Below, one piece after another: positions 16,311 through 24,735 of a stretch of 41,455 nucleotides of DNA; the stretch's first letter is position 1, and every line of letters begins with the position of its first letter. A program made the translations under genes and the position numbers. This DNA comes from Phycisphaeraceae bacterium (lineage in GTDB: Bacteria > Planctomycetota > Phycisphaerae > Phycisphaerales > Phycisphaeraceae): contig JAHQVV010000014.1 in NCBI GenBank assembly GCA_019634195.1, forward strand, positions 1-41,455, written 5' to 3'. The notes beneath the pieces are model-generated. The model ran no database searches. It was not told where the DNA came from and saw nothing but the letters and a program-made list of their open reading frames with translations.

Positions 16311-16886
16311 ATGGATGACTACCAGAACGATTTCGCCAACGATTTAACAACGCCGGCATTTGGGCAGGAGCCACGGCGGAGCTGGTTTGGCCGCAACTGG
16401 TTCTGGTTGGTACCGGTGCTGATCCTGGTCCCGCTGTGCTGCTGCTGCGGTGGCCCGCTTGGTTTGTTCTGGTGGGGCGCGAGCCAGCTCAAGAGCATGC
16501 CGCCGTACGTAGACAGCGTCACGGCCGCGGAGCAGGACCCGGCGGTGCAGCAGGCGCTCGGGACGCCGATCGAGGTGCCCACGGTCCTGGGCTTCCCCAA
16601 CGGGGGTGATTTTGATTTTTCGTTTGATGCCACCGGGCAGACCTTTGAGGCCACGATCGTGCTCAACGGCAGCGCCGCCTCGGGCACGCTGCGCATCGAA
16701 GCACAGAGCCCGAACGGCGTGACCTGGACGTACACCGTGCGCCAAGTCGAGCTGGCCGACGGCACGGTGATCGACCTGATCCCCGCAGGCCAGGGCGGCA
16801 CCCCGCCGACGGATGACGCGCCAGTTGATGACTCGGCCGATCCGGAGTCGCCGGAAGCACCCGAGACCAAAACACCCGACGAATGA
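16311..16886 (+). CDS. membrane-anchored Coa1/Tim21-like protein
   Basis: This is a 191-residue protein with one N-terminal membrane segment (NWFWLVPVLILVPLCCCCGGPLG in two parts, about 28-55). The outside domain has YVDSVTAAEQDPAVQQALGTPIE, then a Gly/beta-rich section ending in GTLRIEA and WTYTVRQVEL. This pattern (predicted helix, LGxPI, then beta strands ending in a Trp strand) resembles the cytochrome oxidase assembly Coa1-type domain, which is also found in bacteria of unknown function. The tail is a Pro/Asp/Glu-rich low-complexity stretch. The stop overlaps the pdxJ start (ATGA), so the two are co-translated. No oxidase gene is present, so a respiratory role is only a guess. Confidence 0.6.
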   Translation: MDDYQNDFANDLTTPAFGQEPRRSWFGRNWFWLVPVLILVPLCCCCGGPLGLFWWGASQLKSMPPYVDSVTAAEQDPAVQQALGTPIEVPTVLGFPNGGDFDFSFDATGQTFEATIVLNGSAASGTLRIEAQSPNGVTWTYTVRQVELADGTVIDLIPAGQGGTPPTDDAPVDDSADPESPEAPETKTPDE

Positions 16887-17644
16887 CCAAGCTCAGCGTC
16901 AATGTGAACAAGATCGCGCTCTTGCGCAACCAGCGCACCGTCGGCGTACCGTCGGTGGTTGGGTTGTCGGCAACCGCGCTGCAGGCCGGGGCCCACGGGA
17001 TCACGGTCCACCCCCGGCCGGACGCAAGGCATATCCGCCCGAGCGATGTCGATGAGCTCAGCGAGCTGCTGTCATCCAACGAGTGGGATACCAAAGAGTT
17101 CAACATCGAAGGCAACCCGCTGGATTTCGGCGGCGGGCACCTGATGCCGATCCTGCGACGCGTGAAGCCGACGCAGGCGACGCTGGTGCCCGATGACCCC
17201 GCACAAAACACCAGCGACCACGGCTGGGACGTTGTGACGCATTTAGAAACGCTCAAGCCGATCGTCGCGGAACTCAAAGACCTCGGCTGCCGGGTAAGTC
17301 TGTTCCTCGACCCCGACCCCGAGATGGCCAAGCGTGCGGCGGACACGGGTACGGACCGGATCGAGTTGTACACGGAGAGCTACGCGCAGGCCTACGAGCA
17401 AGGCGGCGATGTGCTGACGCAGAGCCTCGCCGCGTTCACCGCCACCGCCGAGGCCGCGGAGTCCGTTGGCCTTGGCGTCAACGCGGGACACGACCTGAAC
17501 CTCGACAACCTGCCGGGGTTTGTGGCGATCCCGAATGTGTTGGAGGTGTCGATCGGGCACGCGCTTGTCGCGGATGCGTTAGCGGTGGGGATGAAGCCGG
17601 CGGTGGAGATGTATCTGACGGCTTGTACTGAGGGTAAATCGTAA
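16883..17644 (+). CDS. pdxJ: pyridoxine 5'-phosphate synthase
   Basis: This is a 253-residue TIM-barrel enzyme that condenses 3-amino-1-hydroxyacetone 1-phosphate with 1-deoxyxylulose 5-phosphate in the DXP-dependent vitamin B6 route. Family motifs are LSVNVNKIALLRNQR at the N-terminus, GAHGITVHPRPDARHI, EFNIEGNP, TLVPD, SLFLDPDPE, RIELYTE, NAGHDLNLDN and the phosphate-binding EVSIGHALVADAL. The ATG at 16883 overlaps the stop of the preceding gene by four bases. It is probably the last gene of that pair. A palindromic element follows about 20 bases after the stop. Confidence 0.97.
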   Translation: MTKLSVNVNKIALLRNQRTVGVPSVVGLSATALQAGAHGITVHPRPDARHIRPSDVDELSELLSSNEWDTKEFNIEGNPLDFGGGHLMPILRRVKPTQATLVPDDPAQNTSDHGWDVVTHLETLKPIVAELKDLGCRVSLFLDPDPEMAKRAADTGTDRIELYTESYAQAYEQGGDVLTQSLAAFTATAEAAESVGLGVNAGHDLNLDNLPGFVAIPNVLEVSIGHALVADALAVGMKPAVEMYLTACTEGKS

Positions 17645-17663
17645 AAGCGAACAATTTTTCAGC

Positions 17664-17727
17664 AGGGTGAGGCGCCTGCCGAGCCGCAAGTTCTCTAATC
17701 CTCGCGGCTCGGCAGGAGCCTCGCCCT
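17664..17727. repeat. REPIN-like element after pdxJ
   Basis: Arms of 24 bases at 17664-17687 and 17704-17727 have two mismatches. It lies between the convergent ends of pdxJ and a sulfatase gene. An upstream TTTTT run at 17655 precedes it on the plus strand, and no T-run follows. Confidence 0.75.
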
Positions 17728-17744
17728 CCCAAACAATTTCAACC

Positions 17745-19184
17745 CTACTCCACCAACCCCGGGTACACCACTTTCAAATCCAACTCGTCTTTCACGTCTT
17801 CTTGTAGCTCCAACAGCTTGGCAAACAGCTTTTTCATCACCGGCTTGGACGCGGGCCTGTCAGCGAGGTCGGTCGTTTCTTCCGGGTCCTTGTCCAGGTG
17901 GTACAGCCGTGCGACGGGGACTTTCGGATAGAGAATCAGCTTGTAGCCGTCATGCGTGACGGCACGTTGGCCTTCGCGGTAGCCGCCGTAGATCGCGGGG
18001 TAGTGGTCGGCGGTCTCGTCATCAAGTACCGGGTTGAGCGATTTGAAATCGACGTGCTCGGGTTTCTTATCAACGCCCGCCCATTCGAGGGTGGTGGGCA
18101 TGATGTCTTGCAGATAGATGCCGGTGCTGATCTCTTTTCCGGGGGCGATGCCCGGGCCTTTGAGGATGAAGGGGACGCGGACGGAGTGGTCATACATGTT
18201 CTGCTTGCCGAGCAGGCCGTGGTGGCCGACGGATAGGCCGTGGTCGGCGGTGAAGACGACGATCGTGTTGTCGGCCTTGCCGGTCTTTTCCAACGCGTCC
18301 ATGATGCGTTTGAGCTGGTCATCGAGGTGGGTGATGATCGCGTAGTACTCGGCCCGGTTGACCTGGATGGCGTGCTCGAAGCGCGGGTGCGGGGCGAGGC
18401 GTTCGTCACGCAGGTTGGGTGGGCACTGCATCGCGTCGCCGTAGGGGTACTGCTTGATGAACGGCTGGGGGATCTTGATCTTGTCCGGCGGGTACATGTC
18501 CAGGTACTTCTGCGGCGCCTGGCGCGGGTCGTGCGGGGCGTTGAAAGCGATGTACATGAAGAAGGGCTTGCCGATGTCTTTCGCGTGGTCGAGGAATGCT
18601 TCGGTGTCGTCGGCGATGGCCTCGGACCAGTGCTTGCCGCCCTTCCAGAAGCCGGCGAACTTCGGGTCGGCGGGGTCCCACGGGTCGGTGCCGTCGGGCT
18701 TGGGTCGGTTGTAGCCGTCCTTGGTCTGATTGGGCATGCCGGGGCGGATGTTTTTGACGTGGTCGAACGACTTCTCTGCCGACGCGGGCAGGTGCCACTT
18801 GCCGGTCATATAGGTCTCATAGCCAGCGTGTTTCATATGCTCGGACCACCATCGACCCGCGACGCGTTCCTGCTCGCCTTGCTTGTGCAGCTTCTCGCTG
18901 GTCCAGACGAACCGCCCGCTGTTGAGCATCATCCGGCTGGCGATGCAGACCGCGCCGGAGTACGAGCCCATGTTGTAGGCGTGGGTAAACGTCGCCCCGC
19001 CGCGGGCGAGCTGATCGAGCGTCGGGGTCTTGATCTGCTCGTTGCCGTGCGCGGCAACGCAGTCGTAGGCGAGGTCGTCGGCGAAGATGAAGAGGATGTT
19101 GGGCTTGTCCGGCACCGCCGCGCTGGCGGGCAGCAGCGCGAAACCGGACAGGCAGAGCAGGCAGCAGGCAATCAGCTTGGGCAT
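17745..19184 (-). CDS. secreted sulfatase with CIASR active-site motif
   Basis: This is a 479-residue alkaline-phosphatase-fold sulfatase with a signal peptide ending near ASAAVPDKPN. Metal ligands are in ILFIFADDLAYD. The formylglycine motif is VCIASR (Cys near residue 80), with Ala in place of the common Pro of CxPxR. Such CxAxR variants are within the known (C/S)x(P/A)xR consensus. KWHLP (Lys and His) and FTADHGLSVGHHG complete the active site. The family resembles iduronate-2-sulfatase and choline-sulfatase types. It probably cleaves sulfate esters of polysaccharides in the periplasm. It is a single gene, divergent from the histidine kinase. Confidence 0.88.
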   Translation of the reverse strand: MPKLIACCLLCLSGFALLPASAAVPDKPNILFIFADDLAYDCVAAHGNEQIKTPTLDQLARGGATFTHAYNMGSYSGAVCIASRMMLNSGRFVWTSEKLHKQGEQERVAGRWWSEHMKHAGYETYMTGKWHLPASAEKSFDHVKNIRPGMPNQTKDGYNRPKPDGTDPWDPADPKFAGFWKGGKHWSEAIADDTEAFLDHAKDIGKPFFMYIAFNAPHDPRQAPQKYLDMYPPDKIKIPQPFIKQYPYGDAMQCPPNLRDERLAPHPRFEHAIQVNRAEYYAIITHLDDQLKRIMDALEKTGKADNTIVVFTADHGLSVGHHGLLGKQNMYDHSVRVPFILKGPGIAPGKEISTGIYLQDIMPTTLEWAGVDKKPEHVDFKSLNPVLDDETADHYPAIYGGYREGQRAVTHDGYKLILYPKVPVARLYHLDKDPEETTDLADRPASKPVMKKLFAKLLELQEDVKDELDLKVVYPGLVE

Positions 19185-19276
19185 TTTGGTCTCCAGGTGA
19201 CAGACGCCAACATACCCGCGGGGATTAACAACCGCTAGCGGATTCGGTAACCGGTATGGCTTATAGGCGATTCCGC

Positions 19277-19305
19277 TTAGCCTTTACGCGCCTGAGGTTT
19301 ATACT
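19277..19305 (+). promoter_or_regulatory. possible sigma70 promoter of the histidine kinase operon
   Basis: TATACT at 19300-19305 lies 17 bases after TTAGCC (19277-19282). The -10 box is good and the -35 box is weak. If used, the whole REPIN-like element at 19335-19404 would be in the 5' leader of the kinase mRNA. Confidence 0.3.
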
Positions 19306-19334
19306 TAACTGAATGAATTTGCTAGCAGCGATCC

Positions 19335-19404
19335 TTAGCCCCCACCGTGAGGCGGGGGTTCGAGCAACATGGTGTGCGAACCCCCGCCTCACGGTGGGGG
19401 CTAA
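19335..19404. repeat. REPIN-like element, perfect 28-bp inverted arms
   Basis: Arms at 19335-19362 and 19377-19404 are perfect reverse complements with a 14-base spacer. Each arm holds a CCCCC...GGGGG inner hairpin. It ends 8 bases before the chosen start of the histidine kinase gene. Confidence 0.9.
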
Positions 19405-19412
19405 TTGTGACG

Positions 19413-22367
19413 ATGTGTTTGCAACATCATCCGGAAGCCAACCCCTTGCATGAGTTGGAGTACAACGCGGCGGACGAGCAGATGATGCTGCCCACCTGGG
19501 TCACGCGGCCGACGGTGATGGTGCAGCTACTCGTCTCGACCTCGTTTGTGCTGGCCTGGCTGAGCGTCGAGGTCATCTCGCAGAATTTCTTGACGTTTCA
19601 GTCGGAGAGCGGCGGGTCCGTAAGTGGCTGGTACCCGACGGCGGGTCTCGGCGTGGCGCTGTTGTGGGCATTGGGGCTGCGGTATGCGTGGGTGATCGTG
19701 CCGACGGCGCTGCTTGGCCAGATGGGCGTATGGGGATACGAATTTGCGCCGTCGCTGTTGCTCGCGATGATCAAAGCAATGACGTACAGCAGCGCGGCGG
19801 TGGTGCTGCGCCGGGCGTTGCCGCCGGGCGCCCTGCCCGCTCGGCCGATGCAGATCGGCAACATGATCGCGACGATGCTCGGCTGCGCCGCGTTTACGGC
19901 GGCGGCCTGCGTATCACTGCTGGTCACCGCCGGCCTGATCAAAACCGAGGAGATGTTGGACGCGACCATCGGCTGGACGGTCGGTGACGCGATCGGCATC
20001 CTGGTCACCGCCCCGCTGATGGTGCTGATCGTCGCGCCGACGATCTGCGATGCGCTCTGTAAGCACCGCGACGAGGCGAAGCAGCGATATACCGAGGCCA
20101 TGGGCAACCGGACGCTTGCGTCACAGTGGACCCCCTGGCTATTGATCATTGGCACGGCCGTGGGCATGGCGCTGCTGGCGAGCGTTCCGGAAGAGTACGA
20201 CCCGCGCGTGTACTACCTCGGCTTCGTGCTGCTGCCGGCGCTGGCGATGCGGTACAAGTTGGCCGGCGCATTGATCGGGCTGTTGCTGGTCAGCTTTGCC
20301 GGGATGTTCACCGCAATCTTGCAGGGCATCGGCATGCCGGCGCTGACGGACCTGCAGCTCATCATGATCGCTTTGGGGATCAGCACGATCCTGGTCGGAT
20401 CGTTCGCGGTGATGCGCAGCCTGACGGAGCTCAAGCGGCAGGCGGAGCACCGCTGGGCAACAATGGCGATCCGCGGCTCGGGCATGGGGCGGTGGCACTG
20501 GGAGGTCGGCAGCGACGAATTCAACACGGACTTCATCCTGACCGACGCGTTTGGGTATCGCCGGGACAAGGTGATCCCGCTGGTGGGTTGGTGGACGCAG
20601 CGCATCCATGCCGAGGACGTTCGACTCAACCAAACCGAGATGGCTAAGCTGCTGCAAGGCAAGAGTGATTATTTCGAGGTCGAGAACCGCATGCTCGCCG
20701 CCGACGGCACGTGGGGCTGGTTCTATAGCCAGGGCACCGTCATCGAGCGCGACGCGCAAGGCAAGCCCAAGCGCATCGCGGGCACGCACCACGACATCAC
20801 CGAGCGCAAGGAGCTGGAGCGCATCCGGGCCGACGCCGAGGCGACCCACCGCTCCGAGCAGCGCTTCCGCACGCTGGCGGACGGCGCACCGGTCGCCATC
20901 TTCCAGACCGACGCCAAGGGCGTGTTCCTCTACGTCAATCCAACCTGGTGCATGATCACCGGGCTGGCGCAGACCGACGCGCTGTACCGCAGCGCCGCCG
21001 CCTTCGCGCACACCGACGACCGGGACGCCGTCACCGACCACTGGGCCACCGCCGTGCAGACCGGCACGCCCGTGAGCATCGAGCACCGCGTCGTCCGTGA
21101 CGACGGCAGCGTGCTCTGGCTGCAGACGCAAGCGACCCCCATGAAGCACAACGGCGTCATGCTCGGGTTCGTCGGCACGGGCGTCGACGTCACGCCCTAC
21201 CGCCAGGCCATGGCCATGATCGCCGACTCCGAGGCCCGCTACCGCACCCTCGCCGACCACGCCTACGACATGCTCTGGCGCGTCGACGCCGAGGCGAACT
21301 TCACCTACGTCTCGCCCAGCATCACAAAGCTCATGGGCTACACCCCCGAGGAGATGGTGAACACCAACGCCTTCGACTACTTCCACGAAGAAGACATCGA
21401 ACGTGTCCGTGGCAAGCACGCCGCGCTCTCGCCCGACGAGCCCGAGTTCCACGATGTCCACCGCTACCGCTGCAAGGACGGCAGCTACATCGTCTTCGAG
21501 GCCGTCGGCCGGCTTGTCGTGCCTGATCCGAACGAGACCAAAGACGAATCAAACGACGGCCAGCCCTACATCACCGGCATCTCCCGCGACGTCACACAGC
21601 GCGTCGAGGGCGAACAGATCCGCCGCGAGCTCGAAGAAAAACTCGCCCGCTCGCAGAAGCTCGACGCCATCGGCACCTTCGCCACCGGCATCGCGCACGA
21701 CTTCCGCAACTCGCTTATGGCGATCAACCTCTCGGCCCAGTCCGCCGCACGCAAGCTCGAACCCGACCACGCCGCCCAGCCCGCGCTGAACACCGTCGAG
21801 GAGGCCGTCGCGCAGGCCATGCAGGTCACCCAGTCCCTGCTCACCTTCGCGCGTGGCCAAGGCGCCGCCAAACGCCCGACCGACCTGACCCAGCTCATCA
21901 AAGACAACGCCCGCCTGCTCGAGACCGTGCTGCCCCCCAGCATCTCGCTGCAAATCGAATGCCCCGACACCCCCTTGCGCATCAAGGCCAACGCAAGCGA
22001 GATCCAGCAGACCCTGCTCAACCTTGTCATGAACGCCAAGGACGCGATCCCCGGCGAGGGCACCATCACCCTCACGCTCAAGCAGGGCAGCGACACCGCC
22101 TTGCTGACGATCAAAGACACCGGCGTCGGCATGCCCCAAGAAGTGCTTCGCCGCGCACTCGAGCCGTTCTACACCACCAAGGCCAGGCTCAAAGGCACCG
22201 GCCTCGGCTTGTCCCAAGCCCACGGCATCGTCTCCGATCACGGCGGGGAGATCACACTCGATTCCAAACCCAACCTCGGCACCACGATCACCATCACCCT
22301 GCCGCTTATCGACAGCAACCCAAGATCACAAACCACTGAACCCAAGACGGAGGCCACCACGACATGA
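19413..22367 (+). CDS. MASE1-PAS sensor histidine kinase
   Basis: This is a 984-residue inner-membrane kinase from the ATG at 19413. An ATG at 19482 is an alternative, and a start at 19347 would translate the REPIN. It has about eight or nine membrane segments of MASE1 type (about 30-340), including GWYPTAGLGVALLWALGLRYAW. Three PAS domains follow (about 350-470, 480-600 and 605-735, each ending in DITER or DVT-like blocks). The dimerisation helix has the phospho-acceptor in GIAHDFRNSLMAINLS (His near 762). The ATPase has NLVMNAKDAI, DTGVGMP and GTGLGLSQAHG. The H-box reads HDFRN where HDFNN is usual. The stop overlaps the next gene by ATGA, so it very likely phosphorylates that regulator. 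The ligand is unknown. Confidence 0.88.
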   Translation: MCLQHHPEANPLHELEYNAADEQMMLPTWVTRPTVMVQLLVSTSFVLAWLSVEVISQNFLTFQSESGGSVSGWYPTAGLGVALLWALGLRYAWVIVPTALLGQMGVWGYEFAPSLLLAMIKAMTYSSAAVVLRRALPPGALPARPMQIGNMIATMLGCAAFTAAACVSLLVTAGLIKTEEMLDATIGWTVGDAIGILVTAPLMVLIVAPTICDALCKHRDEAKQRYTEAMGNRTLASQWTPWLLIIGTAVGMALLASVPEEYDPRVYYLGFVLLPALAMRYKLAGALIGLLLVSFAGMFTAILQGIGMPALTDLQLIMIALGISTILVGSFAVMRSLTELKRQAEHRWATMAIRGSGMGRWHWEVGSDEFNTDFILTDAFGYRRDKVIPLVGWWTQRIHAEDVRLNQTEMAKLLQGKSDYFEVENRMLAADGTWGWFYSQGTVIERDAQGKPKRIAGTHHDITERKELERIRADAEATHRSEQRFRTLADGAPVAIFQTDAKGVFLYVNPTWCMITGLAQTDALYRSAAAFAHTDDRDAVTDHWATAVQTGTPVSIEHRVVRDDGSVLWLQTQATPMKHNGVMLGFVGTGVDVTPYRQAMAMIADSEARYRTLADHAYDMLWRVDAEANFTYVSPSITKLMGYTPEEMVNTNAFDYFHEEDIERVRGKHAALSPDEPEFHDVHRYRCKDGSYIVFEAVGRLVVPDPNETKDESNDGQPYITGISRDVTQRVEGEQIRRELEEKLARSQKLDAIGTFATGIAHDFRNSLMAINLSAQSAARKLEPDHAAQPALNTVEEAVAQAMQVTQSLLTFARGQGAAKRPTDLTQLIKDNARLLETVLPPSISLQIECPDTPLRIKANASEIQQTLLNLVMNAKDAIPGEGTITLTLKQGSDTALLTIKDTGVGMPQEVLRRALEPFYTTKARLKGTGLGLSQAHGIVSDHGGEITLDSKPNLGTTITITLPLIDSNPRSQTTEPKTEATTT

Positions 22368-23050
22368 CCGACACCGAGCAAAGCGCCGAAACCAAGACCA
22401 AGATCCTACTCGTCGACGACCACATCATCGTCCGCGACTCGCTGGCCCGCCGGCTGGAAGACGAGCCGGACCTGGAGGTCCCCCACACCGCGGGCGACGC
22501 CGACGAGGGGCTCGCGCTGGCCGAGGCCAACGGCTTTGACGTCATCGTCATGGACATCAATATGCCCGGCATGTCATGCTTCGAGGCCGCTAAACGCCTG
22601 CAGACCAGCCACCCCGACCTGCCGCTCGTTTTCTTAAGCGCCTATTGGAACGACGCGTTCATCGAGCAGGCCCAGGGCGTCGGGGCCGTCGGCCTGCTGA
22701 GCAAATCCGACGAGCCGGACCTCTTGATCAACGCGATCCGCACCGTCGTCGACGGCGGCGTGTTCCTCTCCGACGAGGTCCGCGGCCGCTTCGAATCCGA
22801 AACCGCCGCGGACAACCCCGACGAATCCAAGACCAAGCTCAGCACCCTGACCCCGCGCGAGGTGGACGTGCTCCGCTGGGTGGGCATGGGCCAATCCCGA
22901 AAACAGATGGCCGCGCAGCTGGGCATCAGCGAGAACACCGTCGCCGTCCACACCAACCGCATCATGCGCAAACTCGATATCCACGACCGCGTGGGGCTGG
23001 CCAGGTTCTCGATCAAGATCGGCCTGAGCCCGTTGGATGAGCCGAGCTGA
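22364..23050 (+). CDS. NarL/LuxR-type response regulator
   Basis: This is a 228-residue protein with a receiver domain (acidic pair DD at about 18-19, phospho-acceptor Asp64 in VIVMDINMPGM, Lys114 in LLSKSD) and a C-terminal LuxR-type helix-turn-helix (about 165-225: LTPREVDVLRWVGMGQ, then ISENTVAVHTNRIMRKL). It binds DNA as the output partner of the kinase whose gene overlaps its start. The stop at 23048-23050 abuts the stop codon of the convergent gene directly, with no space for a terminator. The target genes are unknown. Confidence 0.93.
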   Translation: MTDTEQSAETKTKILLVDDHIIVRDSLARRLEDEPDLEVPHTAGDADEGLALAEANGFDVIVMDINMPGMSCFEAAKRLQTSHPDLPLVFLSAYWNDAFIEQAQGVGAVGLLSKSDEPDLLINAIRTVVDGGVFLSDEVRGRFESETAADNPDESKTKLSTLTPREVDVLRWVGMGQSRKQMAAQLGISENTVAVHTNRIMRKLDIHDRVGLARFSIKIGLSPLDEPS

Positions 23051-24352
23051 TTATGAGCTGACTTGGTACGCTCGGTCGATGTCGCGGGCTCGGCCAAGTA
23101 TGGGAAGAGCAAGCCAAGCGATCGCGGCGAAAGGCACAAAGAACAGATAACTCACATCCGCCAACCATCGTGATCGGATCTGACTTGCGATCCGTGGTCC
23201 AACGCGGTCGTAGACCCGCCGCATCGATCGGTGCAGCCTTGGGAAACGCGCGGCGATCAACAACTCCGCTGCCTTGAGGGTGCGCATCTGTTGGGTGACC
23301 AGCACGACTCGGCCGCCGGGGAATCGGACGGGGGTGGCGCGGGTGAGCCAGCGGTGGCCGTGGGCCGAGGCGGTGCAGGCGTAGCAGGACGGGTCCGTGG
23401 TGGGCAGCGAGTTGTAGACGATCTGAGCCTGGCTGATAGCGATGGGCCAGGCGGCGACGTAGCCCAGCGCGGTCGCGGCGACGGGGATCGGCTTGGATCG
23501 CTCAGCGGGCTGGCTGAAGTCGGTGCGGTATACCCGGCACAGCGCGGCACTCATGCAAAGCAGCATCAGGTACGGCCCGCCGAGGAGCACGACCATGAGG
23601 ACCATGCCCCGCGAGGCGACGCCGATACCAATCAGGGCCGCGATCGTCAGCCCCACGACGACGAGCGACACCTGCCAGTTGCGGCGCTGCCGCGGCTTAG
23701 GCTTGCGCGTCGCGTCCAGCGCGCGTTGACTGATGACCACGGCCGCGAGGATGCCCATGGGGATCAGCCCGAACACACAAGCGATCCAGAACTGCTCCGA
23801 CAGACCAAGCAGGCCGACGCTCAGGATGATCTGGTACTGCACGCCCAGCAAACAACCAAGCCAGAGGCCGATACGGACCCACCACAACCGGCCCATCGCC
23901 ATTGGCGCGGAGAGGAGTACGACTAACGCGATATAGGACCAGAGGAGGAAGGGGTAAAACGCCCACATCGCCCGGCCAGCGAGCATGGTCCCGACGTAAT
24001 CGCGCAGTTGACCGGACTGCCAATCGACGGTGAGTGGCTGCATAGGATCAAAGGACGCGAGGAGCACGACCATCCCCGGGCCAAACATCCCGAAGAGCAG
24101 ACCGACGATCTGCGAGACGGGGTTGAGGGTGTGCAGGGAGAACGGCCGGGCCTTACGCCCGGCGCGGTGCTCGAGCGTGGTGGCGATCGGCATGCCGCAC
24201 TCGGGGCAGGCGACATCCGTCGCGAGTGTCCGCAGGTTGTAGTCGCAGGACCAGCACGGCAGGTCCGAAGCGATGCGTCCGGTGTCGTCGAGAGTGACGC
24301 CGGGGACCCGTGGTCGGGGTCGGGGTAGGTGATCGGGTGTGACGGTGGACAT
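23051..24352 (-). CDS. zinc-ribbon multi-pass membrane protein (DUF6688-like)
   Basis: This is a 433-residue protein from the ATG at 24352 (MSTVTPDH). The longer open frame upstream has a Pro/Arg-rich leader unlike a protein start. The N-terminal part has a four-Cys ribbon, CWSCDYNL...CPECG, a signature I know from planctomycete membrane proteins. About eight membrane segments follow. The C-terminal part has CYACTASAHGHRWL, MRTLKAAELLIAARFPRLHRSMRRVYD and RWLADVSY, which I recall as DUF6688-like. No function is known. It lies convergent to the two-component pair. Its upstream DNA (24353-24773) contains a terminator and promoters that could form an attenuator. Confidence 0.65.
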   Translation of the reverse strand: MSTVTPDHLPRPRPRVPGVTLDDTGRIASDLPCWSCDYNLRTLATDVACPECGMPIATTLEHRAGRKARPFSLHTLNPVSQIVGLLFGMFGPGMVVLLASFDPMQPLTVDWQSGQLRDYVGTMLAGRAMWAFYPFLLWSYIALVVLLSAPMAMGRLWWVRIGLWLGCLLGVQYQIILSVGLLGLSEQFWIACVFGLIPMGILAAVVISQRALDATRKPKPRQRRNWQVSLVVVGLTIAALIGIGVASRGMVLMVVLLGGPYLMLLCMSAALCRVYRTDFSQPAERSKPIPVAATALGYVAAWPIAISQAQIVYNSLPTTDPSCYACTASAHGHRWLTRATPVRFPGGRVVLVTQQMRTLKAAELLIAARFPRLHRSMRRVYDRVGPRIASQIRSRWLADVSYLFFVPFAAIAWLALPILGRARDIDRAYQVSS

Positions 24353-24623
24353 GAGGGCTGGGGTGGGGGGCGTCGGCGGGCTATGATACGGGACGGGTTT
24401 CGTTGTGGCGGGTGTTCGGTGCAATGGTGAGAGGACACACCATGCAGTGAAAGGTGGCGGCTGATGGCTGGTCGGTGCTGGCGTTGGGGTGCGTTCGCAC
24501 CCTCGGCATACTCCACACGCGAACGGCTTGAGGCGGGCGGTGGACCGAGGGCCCAATCTCCCAGGAAAGAAGCGACCAGTGAGCGATGGATGGACCGGGG
24601 CGGTCAGAGCCTAGGTGTACGCA

Positions 24624-24664
24624 CAAAAAAACCCGCGTCAGCAGCCGTTAGGCGCCGACGCGAG
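24624..24664 (-). terminator. strong intrinsic terminator (minus strand)
   Basis: On the minus strand CTCGCGTC pairs with GACGCGGG (one G-T pair). The stem continues inward through about six more pairs with one bulge to a UAAC loop, and seven T follow at once. It ends either the transcript of the small gene at 24774-25127 or a short RNA starting near 24686. Confidence 0.8.
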
Positions 24665-24686
24665 CTTCCGGGGGCTAGGTAGTACA
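24624..24686 (-). ncRNA. candidate small RNA or attenuator leader of about 60 nt
   Basis: A promoter of good fit (24692-24720) would start transcription near 24685, and the terminator ends it about 60 bases later. The free 5' part has a run of five C, a kind of site known in some small RNAs that pair with ribosome sites. An ATG at 24687-24685 also opens a 27-codon frame through the hairpin, so a leader peptide is possible. Expression is not shown. Confidence 0.35.
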
Positions 24687-24691
24687 TTAAA

Positions 24692-24735
24692 ACTATAGTT
24701 CGTCTAGATTATGACGTCAAGAGTTTGTTCGTCAA
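24692..24735 (-). promoter_or_regulatory. two overlapping sigma70-like promoters with AT-rich upstream tract
   Basis: Minus strand: TTGACG (24720-24715), 17 bases, then TATAGT (24697-24692). A second pair is TTGACG (24735-24730), 16 bases, then CATAAT (24713-24708). Each hexamer matches consensus at five of six bases. The 40 bases upstream are almost all A/T, like an UP element. Confidence 0.5.

Noticed and set aside
24487-24502. GGGTGC hairpin as a further terminator.
   Set aside because: It has a short stem and no T-run on either strand.
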